Shown here piece after piece: positions 53,385 to 64,000 of a stretch of DNA of 64,000 nt. Each line of letters starts with the position of its first letter. Positions within the stretch are counted from its first letter, which is position 1. Where the stretch lies: positions 1,941,496 through 2,005,495 of the forward strand of contig NW_020289975.1 in assembly GCF_003144245.1 (NCBI RefSeq), given 5' to 3'. The notes beneath the pieces are model-generated. The model saw only the letters and a program-made list of their open reading frames with translations. It ran no database searches and was not told where the DNA came from. The stretch is from Jaminaea rosea (taxonomy: Eukaryota; Basidiomycota; Exobasidiomycetes; Microstromatales). A program made the translations under genes and the position numbers.

Positions 53385-54636
53385 ATGAATCTCTTGGACT
53401 GCCTTCCAAGCTTCCACCGTGTCACTCCAGTGCCGCGCTCTCCATCTGCAGCACATGTCGACCTCCTTCTCCTCGGCTCAGGCTGGACATCCACTTTCGT
53501 CCTGCCCCTCGCAGCCGAAGCTGGCCTGAGTACCGCTTTCACCACTCGTGCCGGAGGAGGGGGCAGCATCAAATTCGACTTTGACCCAAAAGAGGATGAT
53601 AATGTCGAGGCTTTTCGATCCCTGCCCGATGCTACGACTGTGTTGATCATCTTCCCCGTCTATGAAGAGGGAGGAATCGAGAGGCTTGTGAGGGGCTACT
53701 TGGAGAGTAGGGACGAAACTGGTGTAGACAGATACTACGATGATGAGAAGAGGGCGAAGACGAGGGATCTTGATACCAACTTTGTGCTGCTGGGTAGCAC
53801 GGGAATCTACGATGTGAGTGGGCGCGAGTGAGACAGCATACTTGGGCGGCGACACGCCTCTGACCACACTGGCCACCTCGCAGAATGGTCCCACTTTTGC
53901 ACCTCACGAGGACTTGCTTCTGTCCCACCACAAGAAGAAAAAGCATCACAAGCACCATGACAAGAAACCCAAGGACCCTTGCCCAGACAAGCCCTCATCC
54001 CCGTGGATAGACGAGTCCTCTCCCTACTCCCCGCTTCCTCGGGCCATCTCCGAAGAGAAGCTCCTCGCCCTCTCAAAGCCCAACAACGCCGTACGTGCCA
54101 AGCCCATCTCCACCGCTGTGCTGCTACTCTGCGGCTTGTGGGGACACGGAAGATCGGTACGCCGCTACTTGAGCAGGCTGCCCGGGGACAAGAATGTGGT
54201 TCGTGAAATGGGAAGTGTGCATTTCGTTCATGGGAGAGACGTAGGAAGGGCGTGCGTGGCTATGGCCAAAGACTTTGACATTGCCGCGGGCAAGAGGTGG
54301 ATCTTGACGAATCAGCGGATTTAGTGAGTCCCACGCTCCCAGGCCAGCTCAAACTGCACAATCGGCGCCGATGCTCACCCACCCCTTCTTGCTCGTCTCC
54401 ACAGCGACCTCTGGGATCTTTCCTCTCGATTCGGCTCCTCGGGCGAGGAGGGTCGCAATCATCCACCTACAGGCCCTCTCCCTGGCATAGTCGCAGAGCT
54501 CATGGACGAGACAGGCGTCAAGGCGCTGCCCCGTAGTGCAGAGGAAATGCACACTTTGAACGGCAGCAAGACATTGGATGGAAGGGCATTTTGGAAGGCG
54601 TTTGGGCTGACACCCGATTCGCCTTGGGTTGATTGA
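53385..54636 (+). CDS. NAD(P)-binding Rossmann-fold protein, epimerase-like
   Basis: Three exons, 53385-53813, 53884-54323 and 54405-54636, encode 366 residues. The N-terminal nucleotide-binding turn is LLLLGSGWTSTFVLPLAAE, a G-x-G-x-x-x-x-F pattern like the YeeZ-type branch of the extended SDR superfamily. FVLLGSTGIYD and GPTFAPHED follow, then STAVLLLCGLWGHGRSVRRYL and FVHGRDVGRACVAMA, similar to the later strands of epimerases. The usual catalytic Y-x-x-x-K is not obvious, so it may bind rather than convert its substrate. A loop at ~155-175 is a Lys/His run (HHKKKKHHKHHDKK), odd for this fold. Its substrate is unknown. The start ATG lies 214 bases from divergent SDO1. Confidence 0.75.
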
Positions 54637-54705
54637 TTGAAGAGTGGAGGTGGAAGGCTATTGTACATACAGGTCAATCATCTACTGATCAGTCTTTTTG
54701 CGCCT

Positions 54706-56042
54706 TTACGACTCGAGAATGTCTCTCAAGAACTCCCACTCGGTGCTGCCTCCCTCGCCGTCTTCACCACCGATGGTGACAGCCCTCAAGTCCTCGGGCA
54801 TGACCGTCATTCTCCTCCCATTGCTTCCTTCCCCCCCACCAGTGCTACCGCTTTGCGCAAGCATTGCGTGCCGCGCAGCCCGACTGGTCAGCTCAGCAAT
54901 GAAGACGGTGCACAGCCGGGAGAGGAGGGAAGGAGACTCGTGCGAAATCATCTGCGCATGCGTGCGAGAGAGAGGGCGGACGTCAGCAATATGGCACTGA
55001 AGGTGAACAATGGGCTCGCGCTCACTCACCTTGATCGCATCATCGCTTCCTTTCATGACTCTCTTTACCCTAGCCAAGGGCAAACCCGCACCGTGCGTTC
55101 GCAGAACATCGCTGTTTCTACTCGTGCTCCTCCCCTCGCCTGAGGCAACATCGCTACGACTTCTTCCTCTTCCCCTTTTGCCCAGGCGCGTCGCGTCATC
55201 CTCGTCTTGCTCGACCTCGTCGCCTTCTTCGTCCTCCTGCTTCTCGTAGCCATCGTCCTCATCCTCTTCGTCGCTGCAATGGCTCAATCCATCGGCACCA
55301 CGATGCTCCATGAGCCAGAGCTGGCGCTCCCAGAATAAGCTGGCGAAGGACTTCTCAGAGGTGGAGGCTGTAGATGACGACGTAGCAGTGGCGAGGCTGG
55401 CAGACTTCTTGCCGCCGGCTTGATCGCTGAAGAGGTCGACAATACGAGGAGGGCGATCGCGGGGACGAGTCGGCTCAAGCTCCTGCTGTGGAAGGGTGCG
55501 CTGCTTTTTGCGAGGGGTACCGACGCCGCTGCTACCGGCTGTGGACGATGAATCGGCAACATGGTATAGACGCTGTCCTAGCCCACGCTGCACCGACGGT
55601 CCCGCCAATGCAGCGATGGAGATACTGTCCCTGCCCCTGGCCCGGCCTCGGTCCTCTTCTTGCCATCCCACGTCATCATCTTCCCCCAGGGTCGCGACAT
55701 CGAATGACTGATCCTCATCTTGGTCGTCGTCGTCGTCTTCATCCGATCCGCTCCCCAAACTGGACAAGCTGATGCTTCTCTCCCTCTGGCTCTGAAGTCG
55801 CACGACACCTTCTGCTGACGCTGGATCAGGGGCGTGACGGGCAAGGCGGCCATTGTAGCTCCTGGAGCCGGCAGGTGTGATCGACTTGGCGGAATTTGAG
55901 GATGATGAAGAGCAGTTGGAGGAGGTGGAACCCGAACCTGAGCCCGATCCTGAGGCAGACGCCGACACGGATGGCGAGGGAACAATGTAGTAGGTGGGAT
56001 GAGCAGAGGCTACTGAACCACTTGGACGAGTGTGTGGTTGCT

Positions 56043-56073
<31 letters not shown>

Positions 56074-56385
56074 ATGATGGTGGTGGTGATGATGAGCAGC
56101 AGGAGAACGCGCATGGTGGCCGTGGGCGTGCAGGTGGCTAGCCTTGTGATGATGCGAGTGGCCATGGTGGTGATGGCGACGACCATGGTGATGACTTATG
56201 TCCGGGTTTTGGGCCTGTGCACCATACTGCAAACCTCTATGAAGCAAGGGCGGTGGTTGACTGGGCCCTTGCATCGTTGTATGCATCATTGCTGAGCCGC
56301 TTGCCTGCTGATGATGATGGTGATGATGGTGATAGCTGTCCCGACTAGTCACCGCAGGGCGCGATGGCGAATCAGGCAGGCTCAT
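54706..56385 (-). CDS. HAP5: HAP5/NF-YC-like histone-fold protein with poly-His region
   Basis: Two exons on the minus strand, 56385-55030 and 54951-54706, encode 533 residues. Residues 1-130 are disordered, with long His and Gln runs. The block SFASLFWERQLWLMEHRGAD, an acidic spacer, then GLPLARVKRVMKGSDDAIK-MISHESPSLLSRLCTVFIAELT across the splice, matches the order of HAP5 (FW-x-Q, LPLARIKKIMK, MISAEAP, ELT). The end EWEFLRDIL resembles the HAP5 YDFL-D-I helix. HAP5 pairs with HAP3 and HAP2 to bind CCAAT and control respiration genes. Here the acidic insertion of ~85 residues between FWERQ and the first helix is unusual, and divergence leaves other NF-YC-like proteins possible. The 78-base intron is in frame. 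Confidence 0.75.
56041..56094 (-). repeat. CAG/CAT trinucleotide repeats coding Gln and His runs
   Basis: On the coding (minus) strand about ten CAT or CAC codons precede five CAG codons in the N-terminal region of the HAP5-like gene. Repeat instability would change the lengths of the His and Gln runs. Confidence 0.85.
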
Positions 56386-56847
56386 GATCGTGCGATGGTG
56401 TTGGCGGGCGGGTCAAGTGACCAGAAGGGACACACGACGGAGGTGCAGATGGAGGCGTCGATCGCCGAGCGCGAGGGGCTTTTTTCGCCATCTAATCTGA
56501 TTAAAGGGCGGCGCCCGTTCCGTCTTTTCATTCGTAGATGCTTGGCACCCGTGATGGCTGGGGTTGCCTTCGACAACAGTACGAGGATACAGGACTCATT
56601 TGACATCGAAAGACAGTAGGGAACCATGAGGTGTCAAAAAGCTACAATCGAGCTGTATGACAGTCGTGTATTACGTCAAGAATTCTAAGGGAAAGAGGAG
56701 AAACAAGACTGGCTGAGCCAACAGGGAGAAGGTGAAACAAAGGACGAGACGCGGACTCGGAACGGAACGGAGCGGATACAGGAGCTTCACCAGCTCACAC
56801 CTTCTCATCATCATCATCCCAACGTTCTCGAGCATTCAGTACATGGC
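56386..56847. other. Intergenic HAP5-like to paralog D
   Basis: No gene supported. It holds the HAP5-like promoter and the 3' end of paralog D. Confidence 0.6.
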
Positions 56848-57260
56848 TCACGTCGTGATGACGCACTTGACCTCCCGCGTCCCGGATAAAGCCACGCAAT
56901 CAGCGCCAGCCCAATACTTCCTCTCACAGCCCTGGCTGCAGTCCGAAACAGAGCATGCTTCTTGGAGGGGATGAAAGGTAATGAAGGACGTGCAGCTCGA
57001 AGTGATGCTTGAAGCCCCTCGCCGGTTGCCCTTCACCGTCTGGTAGATACCATTACAGTCGCGACTGGTGGTGTAGCATCGTCTGGTGAAGAGGCGTAAA
57101 GCCGGAGTGGCGAACGTCAGCCCAGGTGCTTGATGACCGCTCGTTGAGTCGGGGAGGCGACGTACCCAATAGCAACGATATCGCCAAGGACAAGACAAAC
57201 GAATTCGAGACTGAGGCCCGTCAGGAGGCCAAAGTTCTTGAGCAGAGCGGTGAGGCGCAT
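56848..57260 (-). CDS. Small secreted cysteine-rich protein, paralog D (unlinked copy)
   Basis: Two exons on the minus strand, 57260-57166 and 57082-56848, encode 109 residues. The signal peptide (LKNFGLLTGLSLEFVCLVLG) is followed by DIVAIGRCYTTSRDCNGIY. The later blocks SCTSF, ACSVSDCSQGC and KCVITT align with paralogs A-C at 27-29.6 kb. It has eight cysteines, not ten: the second Cys of the CC pair and the fourth Cys are both Tyr. The intron lies in the Gly codon of the IGxC motif in phase 2, not near the 3' end. It sits alone between HAP5-like and GDH2, ~27 kb from the tandem array. Function unknown. Confidence 0.75.
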
Positions 57261-58045
57261 GATTCTGAGGCGATGGTGGAAAGGCCGCGAGTGGGATGAG
57301 AGAGGACAGCAAAGCATTTCGATCCAAATCAAGCGCATTGCTGGCCTCGCAAGTTGGGGCACGGATGGACGGTCCGGATCTTGAGGGCAACAAAGGCAGG
57401 CGGCACGATACGAGGAGACCTCGCCCATTGAGCCGGGTGCCCCCACGTCTCAACTGGAAATCGGGCCAAGCCTCTGAGGGCTTGATGAGGTTGGTAGTGG
57501 CAGCCGATACAGCTCAAATGTGGTGCCTGCGTCGCCTGTGATCAGGCAGAAGTGATGATCCGCAAAGGGTCATGAGAGATCCCTCTGTTACACTCTTCAT
57601 CCCATCAGCGGTGCCTAGGTTGATCCAGAGGACGCAGCGTGCCTGCAGGTGTACAAGTAGTTCTACGTCACCGAAGTGAGCGACGTAACGATTGCCTGAT
57701 CAGCAGGCGATTTGCAGCCAGTCGTCGCATCCGCTCGGGAGTGAAGGTAATCGTCAGTAGGAGAGACACTCTCGTGAGACGATCTGCTTTGCAGCCAGCC
57801 TGGTCAGCGAATGTTCCGCCGCGAGAGCTGTCATTGGCAATCCACAGCTGCCTGAGCGGGGAAACGCGCCATCGCGAGGACATCAAGATGCATTGATCAT
57901 GTTTTCTGCCTGCACAAGTGTGCGTGCCATGGGCTAGGCCGTGGTGTTTAGATTTGGTCTACAGGGGATAGCTGAAATTGCTAGTCGGTGAAACGGAAGA
58001 AGTGGGGGATAGGCAGGCATTGTCCGTTGTGCATCGTCACTCGCT
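57261..58045. other. Intergenic paralog D to GDH2
   Basis: 785 bases. Short open frames on both strands have no signal peptide or domain. I see no further family member. Confidence 0.6.
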
Positions 58046-61000
58046 CTACGACGAAGGTGCGAGATTCCTCAGATGCAGGAAGAAGGCGACGTGGCTTGCC
58101 CCTGGCCCATTCTTGTAGATGAAGTCAGCAGCCAAGAAGGCAGCAAAAGCAGAGCGGGCATACGCCTCCGGGATGCGCTCGATGAGCTTTTCCAGCCCGA
58201 CCTTCTTCTGCAGCGTCTGGGGGAAGACATGCGACATGACCGAGTTGCGAATGGCGACATTGTGGAACAAGTCGGTGCCCTCGAGCTCCTCGGAGAGGAC
58301 GTTGAGTGCTTGTGACAGCTCGGTCGAGATGAGAGAACGAGGCTTGCCCGTCGCGGTCGCCTCATGCCAGATGGCCTCGAATTCCTTCTGTGCGTTCTGC
58401 GAGATGATGTTCTGGATGTCGCGCACGTAGCCCAGGTAGAACTTCGAGGGCTGGCCATCCTTGAAGATCATCAGGTCCTGATATTCCTCGTCGGTCAAGC
58501 TGAGACCGCATAGGACTTCGAGGGATGAAGAGGTGACACCGCCCTTGTTGGCACTGGCGTCAGGGTAGAGGATGACGCCGCGACGCTCGAGTTCGACGCG
58601 AGCCTGCTTGGTGATGAAGAGGTTGGCACCCTCGGCGATGTACTTGAAGTGGGGTTTGCCCTCGGCGTCGAAGAGCTTCGTCACATTGCTGATGTTGATT
58701 GACTCGGGTCGGCCACCGCAGGGGACGAAAAGGTCGGCCTTGAAGCGCAAGTGGGCGGTGTTGCGGAATTGGACACCGTCGGGGATGACCTCACCGCTAG
58801 GCAGCTTGACATCGTTCTCCTCGACAAGGACGCGGTAGCCATCTGGGCCCAGCTTCGAGACGTCGAAGTCGGAGATCATCTTCCTCGCTCGCGCCAGACG
58901 TGTCAGCTCCTCTCGATTCAGGCCGACCGGGTCGTGAATGACACCCGAGCCGTCGATGATCGTCGTCGTCTTATCCTTGCTCAGGAAGATCTCGTTGGAT
59001 CCCAAGTCGCCATCAGGGCCACCTGTCTGCACCTTGGTGACGTCCTCCTCTCGAAGGCCCAGCTTGCGAATGATGCCCGTCGAGTACTGGCGCACCGAGA
59101 GAGACGTCATGCCCCAGACATCGTGAGGGACACCGCCGAGCGTGGCAGCCGTCTTGCCGGTAGTGAAAGACTTCCACCAAGGCGCATTGCGCTGTCGTGC
59201 ATGCTCAGCGGCCCAGTCCATGCAGTCAGCGGTACCCTCGTCGGGTCCCAGGAACAGAATCTCCTCCTTGCCGACGAGGTCAACGATCTTGACCTTGACT
59301 CCGGGGGACTGCCCCTCGAGCAAGACATCGAGCAAGCTGTCACAGTACTTCTCAAAGCACATTCGCGGGTTGGCGTCGAGGCTGGGCAAAATCGTACCCT
59401 TTGAGCCGCCCTCGGGGATGTCCTTGTTCTTGAGATGCTGCGTTGACGCGAGTGCGTAATTCTCGTCGAAGAGCGTGCGCTGGTTGATACTGTACGTCTC
59501 GCGATTGCGGCTGCGAACGATGCGGATACCACCGCGAGCGACGTCGCGGAAACGTACATGGAAGCCACGGAAGTCGGAGCCAACGACAAAGAAGATGCCA
59601 AAGGGCTTGATTGGGTACTCGACTTCGGGCAGGAAGCCAGGGTCCAAGCGGAAGCTAAGTGCAACCTTGGTCGGCGTGTAGAAGTTGGTCTTGAGGACAG
59701 CCTTGTTGAAGAGGAGCAGGGCCTCGAGGACCTGGAACTCATGCTGATTGACAGTCGCTTTGCGGATGCGGGCATACATCTGGTCATCGGTGAGGACCTC
59801 TTCCTTGACTAGGCGCTGGTATGAGAGCGTGGGGACGAGCTCATCATCCTCCGTACCTCCCGGGTAGTGAATGTTGGCGAAATGGACGTAGAGGAGGCGG
59901 ACGATATCAGGGTACGTCTGCAGCACGTCCTGGATCGATTGGCGAGTGAAAGTCTCCTCCCTGAAGCGCAGCTTAATGTCGTTGAGGACGGCTGCTTGTT
60001 CCGGGTTCGACTCATCGAGATACCTTCGCAGAGCTTGGTAAGACTGACCGAGACGATTGCAGAAGTGCTGGGCAAAGAGCCAGCCGACGTAGGCGTAGGT
60101 GGCTTCCTGGACAGCGTGTGTCGAGGCAGACTCGCCAGCCTGGAAGAAGGGGTTGTCGGGCAGGCAGAAGACGAGAGACGCCTCCTTGATGACCTGGTGA
60201 ATCGAGTGCTCAATGGGCGGAGCCTTGGAGCCAGGCAGCGGGTTGAGGTACAGCGAGACGATTGTGACGCCATTGCTGAACTGCTCGACGTATTTTCGGC
60301 TCGAGAAGAGGTGGTAGAAGTGGTAGAGAGAAGAGAGAGCAGAGAAGAAGCCGTGTGTAGTCTCCTGGCGGTACCCAATGACGACGCGGTGCTCGCGAGA
60401 GCCCTCGACCTGGAAGAGCTCAATGACGGGTCCTGTTCGGTCGAGAGCCTCTTCAATGACTTCTTGGTAGATTTCGAGGGTATTTGAGCTCGCCTTGGAA
60501 AGGAAGTCAGGGTCTGAGACGCAGCGAATGTCTCGGAACTCAGGCGTTCCGGCTTTGGGCACAGGCTGTACGAACTTGCACTTGGACAAGAAGTAGCAGC
60601 GAAGGCGTTGAGGGGACGATGACGATACAGAGCCCTTGGAGCGGTACGTCTCGAGGCGCCACGCATCTGACGTGTTGCTCTTGTCGAGGTACTTCTCGTC
60701 GATGCGAGTCTCGTATTGCGGCTTGGCTCCACCGTCAGCTACGCTGGCTCCAGGGGAACTTGAGTGAATGAAGACGGCGCCTTCGGACGTCTCGTGCTCG
60801 AGATCGATCTCGAGAGTGTTCGAGTGCTTGGTATATGCGAGAACCTTGGCACCGTAGAGGGCGGTGATGTGATCGCAGATGGTAGAGAGGGATTCGGCGG
60901 CAAAGTACTGGTCATCGATGCCAAGGTTTTGGTAGAACCACATGACCTCAGCCTCGACGAGCTCAGGAGGGATGAAGCCACTCTCCTTGACGCTTGCAAT

Positions 61001-61328
61001 GGCCTTCTGCGCTTGCTCGGCCTTGCCCGGGAATGTCGTCTCTGCGTAGCCGCTGTCAGAGATGGGGGCCACAGGACAACGACTTGATCAGTATACGCAA
61101 GCCACCTATGTCCTCGCGGCATCGCCGGTAGACTCACTTGGCGTTGGGAACGGTGGGCGTCTGTGTGCCGCTACCAGACTTGGAGCCTGGCACCGAGAGG
61201 AGCGAGTTCTTGAGCGAGGCCATCGAGGACAAGGCCGCTGAGCCAGCTGCTGCTGATGATGATGATGATGATGACGACGACGTTTTGGCGTCGCTTGAGG
61301 GAGTCGACGAAGCAGCAGTAGGTGCCAT
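58046..61328 (-). CDS. GDH2: NAD-specific glutamate dehydrogenase
   Basis: Two exons on the minus strand, 61328-61138 and 61052-58046, encode 1065 residues, the size of fungal NAD-GDH. The first ~60 residues are Ser/Ala-rich, with an 8- to 9-Ser run. After the splice comes GYAETTFPGKAEQAQ, a family start. The dehydrogenase core has DFRGFHVRFRDVARGGIRIV, KDIPEGGSKGTILPSLD (with the catalytic lysine region) and QTGGPDGDLGSNEIFLSKDK, the NAD-binding Rossmann turn. VPCGGRPESINISNV and EGANLFITKQAR follow. The enzyme oxidatively deaminates glutamate to 2-oxoglutarate and ammonia with NAD, feeding amino acid nitrogen and carbon into catabolism. It complements AAT1 in the same window. Confidence 0.96.
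61255..61281 (-). repeat. Trinucleotide repeat coding a Ser run in GDH2
   Basis: GAT then GAC repeats on the + strand read as ATC/GTC in other phases and as serine codons in the GDH2 frame, giving a short poly-Ser stretch in the variable N-terminus. Confidence 0.75.
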
Positions 61329-62479
61329 TGCGACTGGTGGAGGTTGGGGATGAGGTAGAGTTAGGGATGAAGAAGCAAAATTTCGGCGCTGCGATCCTCT
61401 CGGGGGTTGTTTATGAGGACGATGGAGCCCCGAAGGTTGGATCGACGGTCGAAAGCAAAAGGCTGCGAGCAGCACAAGAGGTTGAGGCGGCACAGAGGCG
61501 GGGCGTCTGCATCGATTTTTTGGCCTCCAGCTCCTCTGGCTCAGGGCAACTGCCGACCGCACAGGCCATCATCTGCAGCTTCCCTCAACCCCACGCCAAG
61601 TGTCCCTTCTCTTCTCTCCTTCTGCCGCCTTGAGAGCCCAACGAGAATCGAAAATCGAGAATCAAGACGAATGCGATCCTGGTCTCGTGTATGTACGCAC
61701 ATCCCCATTGCAGTGCTCAGCCCCGACCGCCGAAGAGGGCTTTGACGATGTTGAGGATCATCGTCGACGAGCGCGGAGCGTAAGGAGCATTTTGGGCTCT
61801 CGCCCGCCTTGCAGGCTTGCAGCTTCCGTCACCTCCCCTTTCGCTCTTTCCCTCCCGCCCCCGCCGCCGCCCCCCGCACTGAATGAACCCTCGCTCCCTC
61901 CGCCTCATGCAAGTCAGGGCCTCGTGACGACAAGACAGGACGATCGTGGCGTCTTGCTCGCATCTCGCGCAGCTTCGTCGTCCGCGGGCCGTCGGTCGGC
62001 GCTGCGAAGAGGAAGAAACCGACGAAGCGGATGAGCCGTACGCAACCTCCAATGCACACAGTACACTACATCTTATTGCCCTAGGCCCTGCTTGAGGGGC
62101 CCCCGTGGCCGCACTGCCGAGGCAGACGGCGAAGCTGCAACGATGTTGAGATTCCCCGCGGCGAAGCTCTGGTAGATGGAAAAGAAGCTGGGGAAGAGGA
62201 AAGTAGGCTGCCAAGAGTCGAGGAAAAGAGGTTAGCACTCTACGCTCCATCCTGACGCTCCAGTACAAAGCATGGAGAGATGGCATCGTTGCCATCGCCG
62301 TCGTCATCGTCATGAACGGCTTCCACCGCGATGCGCGATCCAGTCACACTGTGCCCGTCATCATCATGACCATCGATTGGGACAATTATGTGTGAAAATG
62401 GATGGTCGGAGGATATAGAGGGGAGACAAAGTGCGCAAAGAAAGTGTCCACCATCGCCCGCCGCCGCCTTCGTGCCCGC
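61329..62479. other. Intergenic GDH2 promoter / MAP kinase 3' region
   Basis: The longest non-genic stretch (1.15 kb). A minus-strand open frame at 61717-62313 is Arg/Ser-rich without a domain and is rejected. A C-rich G4 motif on the minus strand is listed separately. Most of it is probably GDH2 control region. Confidence 0.55.
61850..61875 (-). promoter_or_regulatory. G-quadruplex motif upstream of GDH2
   Basis: On the minus strand four G tracts of 3 to 6 are separated by loops of 7, 1 and 1 bases. It lies ~525 bases before the GDH2 ATG, on the GDH2 coding strand. Confidence 0.5.
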
Positions 62480-63953
<1,474 letters not shown>

Positions 63954-64000
63954 TGCAATGACGGGCAGAGGAGGCCAGGTCAAGGACGCGAGAGGGGGGA
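63954..64000. other. Window end, MAP kinase 5' region
   Basis: The last 47 bases lie upstream of the MAP kinase ATG and contain no feature. Confidence 0.6.

Noticed and set aside
61717-62313. 198-residue minus-strand open frame between GDH2 and the MAP kinase
   Set aside because: Arg/Ser-rich sequence with no recognisable motif in a C-rich control region. It looks like a chance frame in GC-rich DNA.

Overview
This window is nuclear DNA of a filamentous or dimorphic fungus, very probably a basidiomycete. Genes are GC-rich and tightly packed. Most have short introns of about 60 to 110 bases. The conserved proteins (NOP13, VPS72, BEM1, a TEY MAP kinase, NAD-GDH, a sigF-like NTF2 protein) all read as fungal. 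A Ustilaginomycotina-like smut or yeast is my best guess, but that is an inference from overall flavour, not proof. I modelled 46 introns. 33 have donors of the form GTGAG, 5 have GTAAG and 8 have other GT donors.

Layout. 1-8.9 kb: the end of enoyl-CoA reductase TSC13, a DUF2423 ribosome-biogenesis protein, a secreted aspartic protease, a large disordered coiled-coil protein and the NuA4 subunit YNG2. 9.9-16.4 kb: a secreted cutinase, a TVP38 membrane protein, an NTF2-like membrane protein, a mitochondrial carrier and the ER targeting factor SND2. 16.4-26.7 kb: tRNA dihydrouridine synthase DUS2, mitochondrial aspartate aminotransferase, a JTB-like membrane protein, ATP synthase subunit e, prefoldin 4, a small mitochondrial membrane protein and NOP13.

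26.7-31.6 kb is an accessory island. It holds three tandem paralogous small secreted cysteine-rich proteins and one unrelated small secreted protein. A fourth member of the cysteine-rich family sits alone at 57 kb. I do not recognise this family and regard it as the most interesting content of the window.

31.6-64 kb: polarity scaffold BEM1, SWR1 subunit VPS72, kinetochore DSN1, an alpha/beta esterase, BSD2, nucleoporin NUP42, prolyl dihydroxylase TPA1, kynurenine aminotransferase BNA3, an ERD1-like EXS protein, SBDS/SDO1, a Rossmann protein, a HAP5-like histone-fold protein, NAD-glutamate dehydrogenase GDH2 and a FUS3/KSS1-type MAP kinase.

Most genes are housekeeping and stand in alternating divergent and convergent pairs with 70 to 800 bases between them. 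Common themes are ribosome assembly (DUF2423 protein, NOP13, SDO1), chromatin (YNG2, VPS72, HAP5-like), mitochondrial metabolism (AAT1, GDH2, BNA3, subunit e, carrier) and the host-facing secretome (protease, cutinase, cysteine-rich proteins). BEM1 and the MAP kinase belong to the same polarity and mating signalling circuit. I saw no transposon, virus-like element, tRNA, rRNA or CRISPR array.
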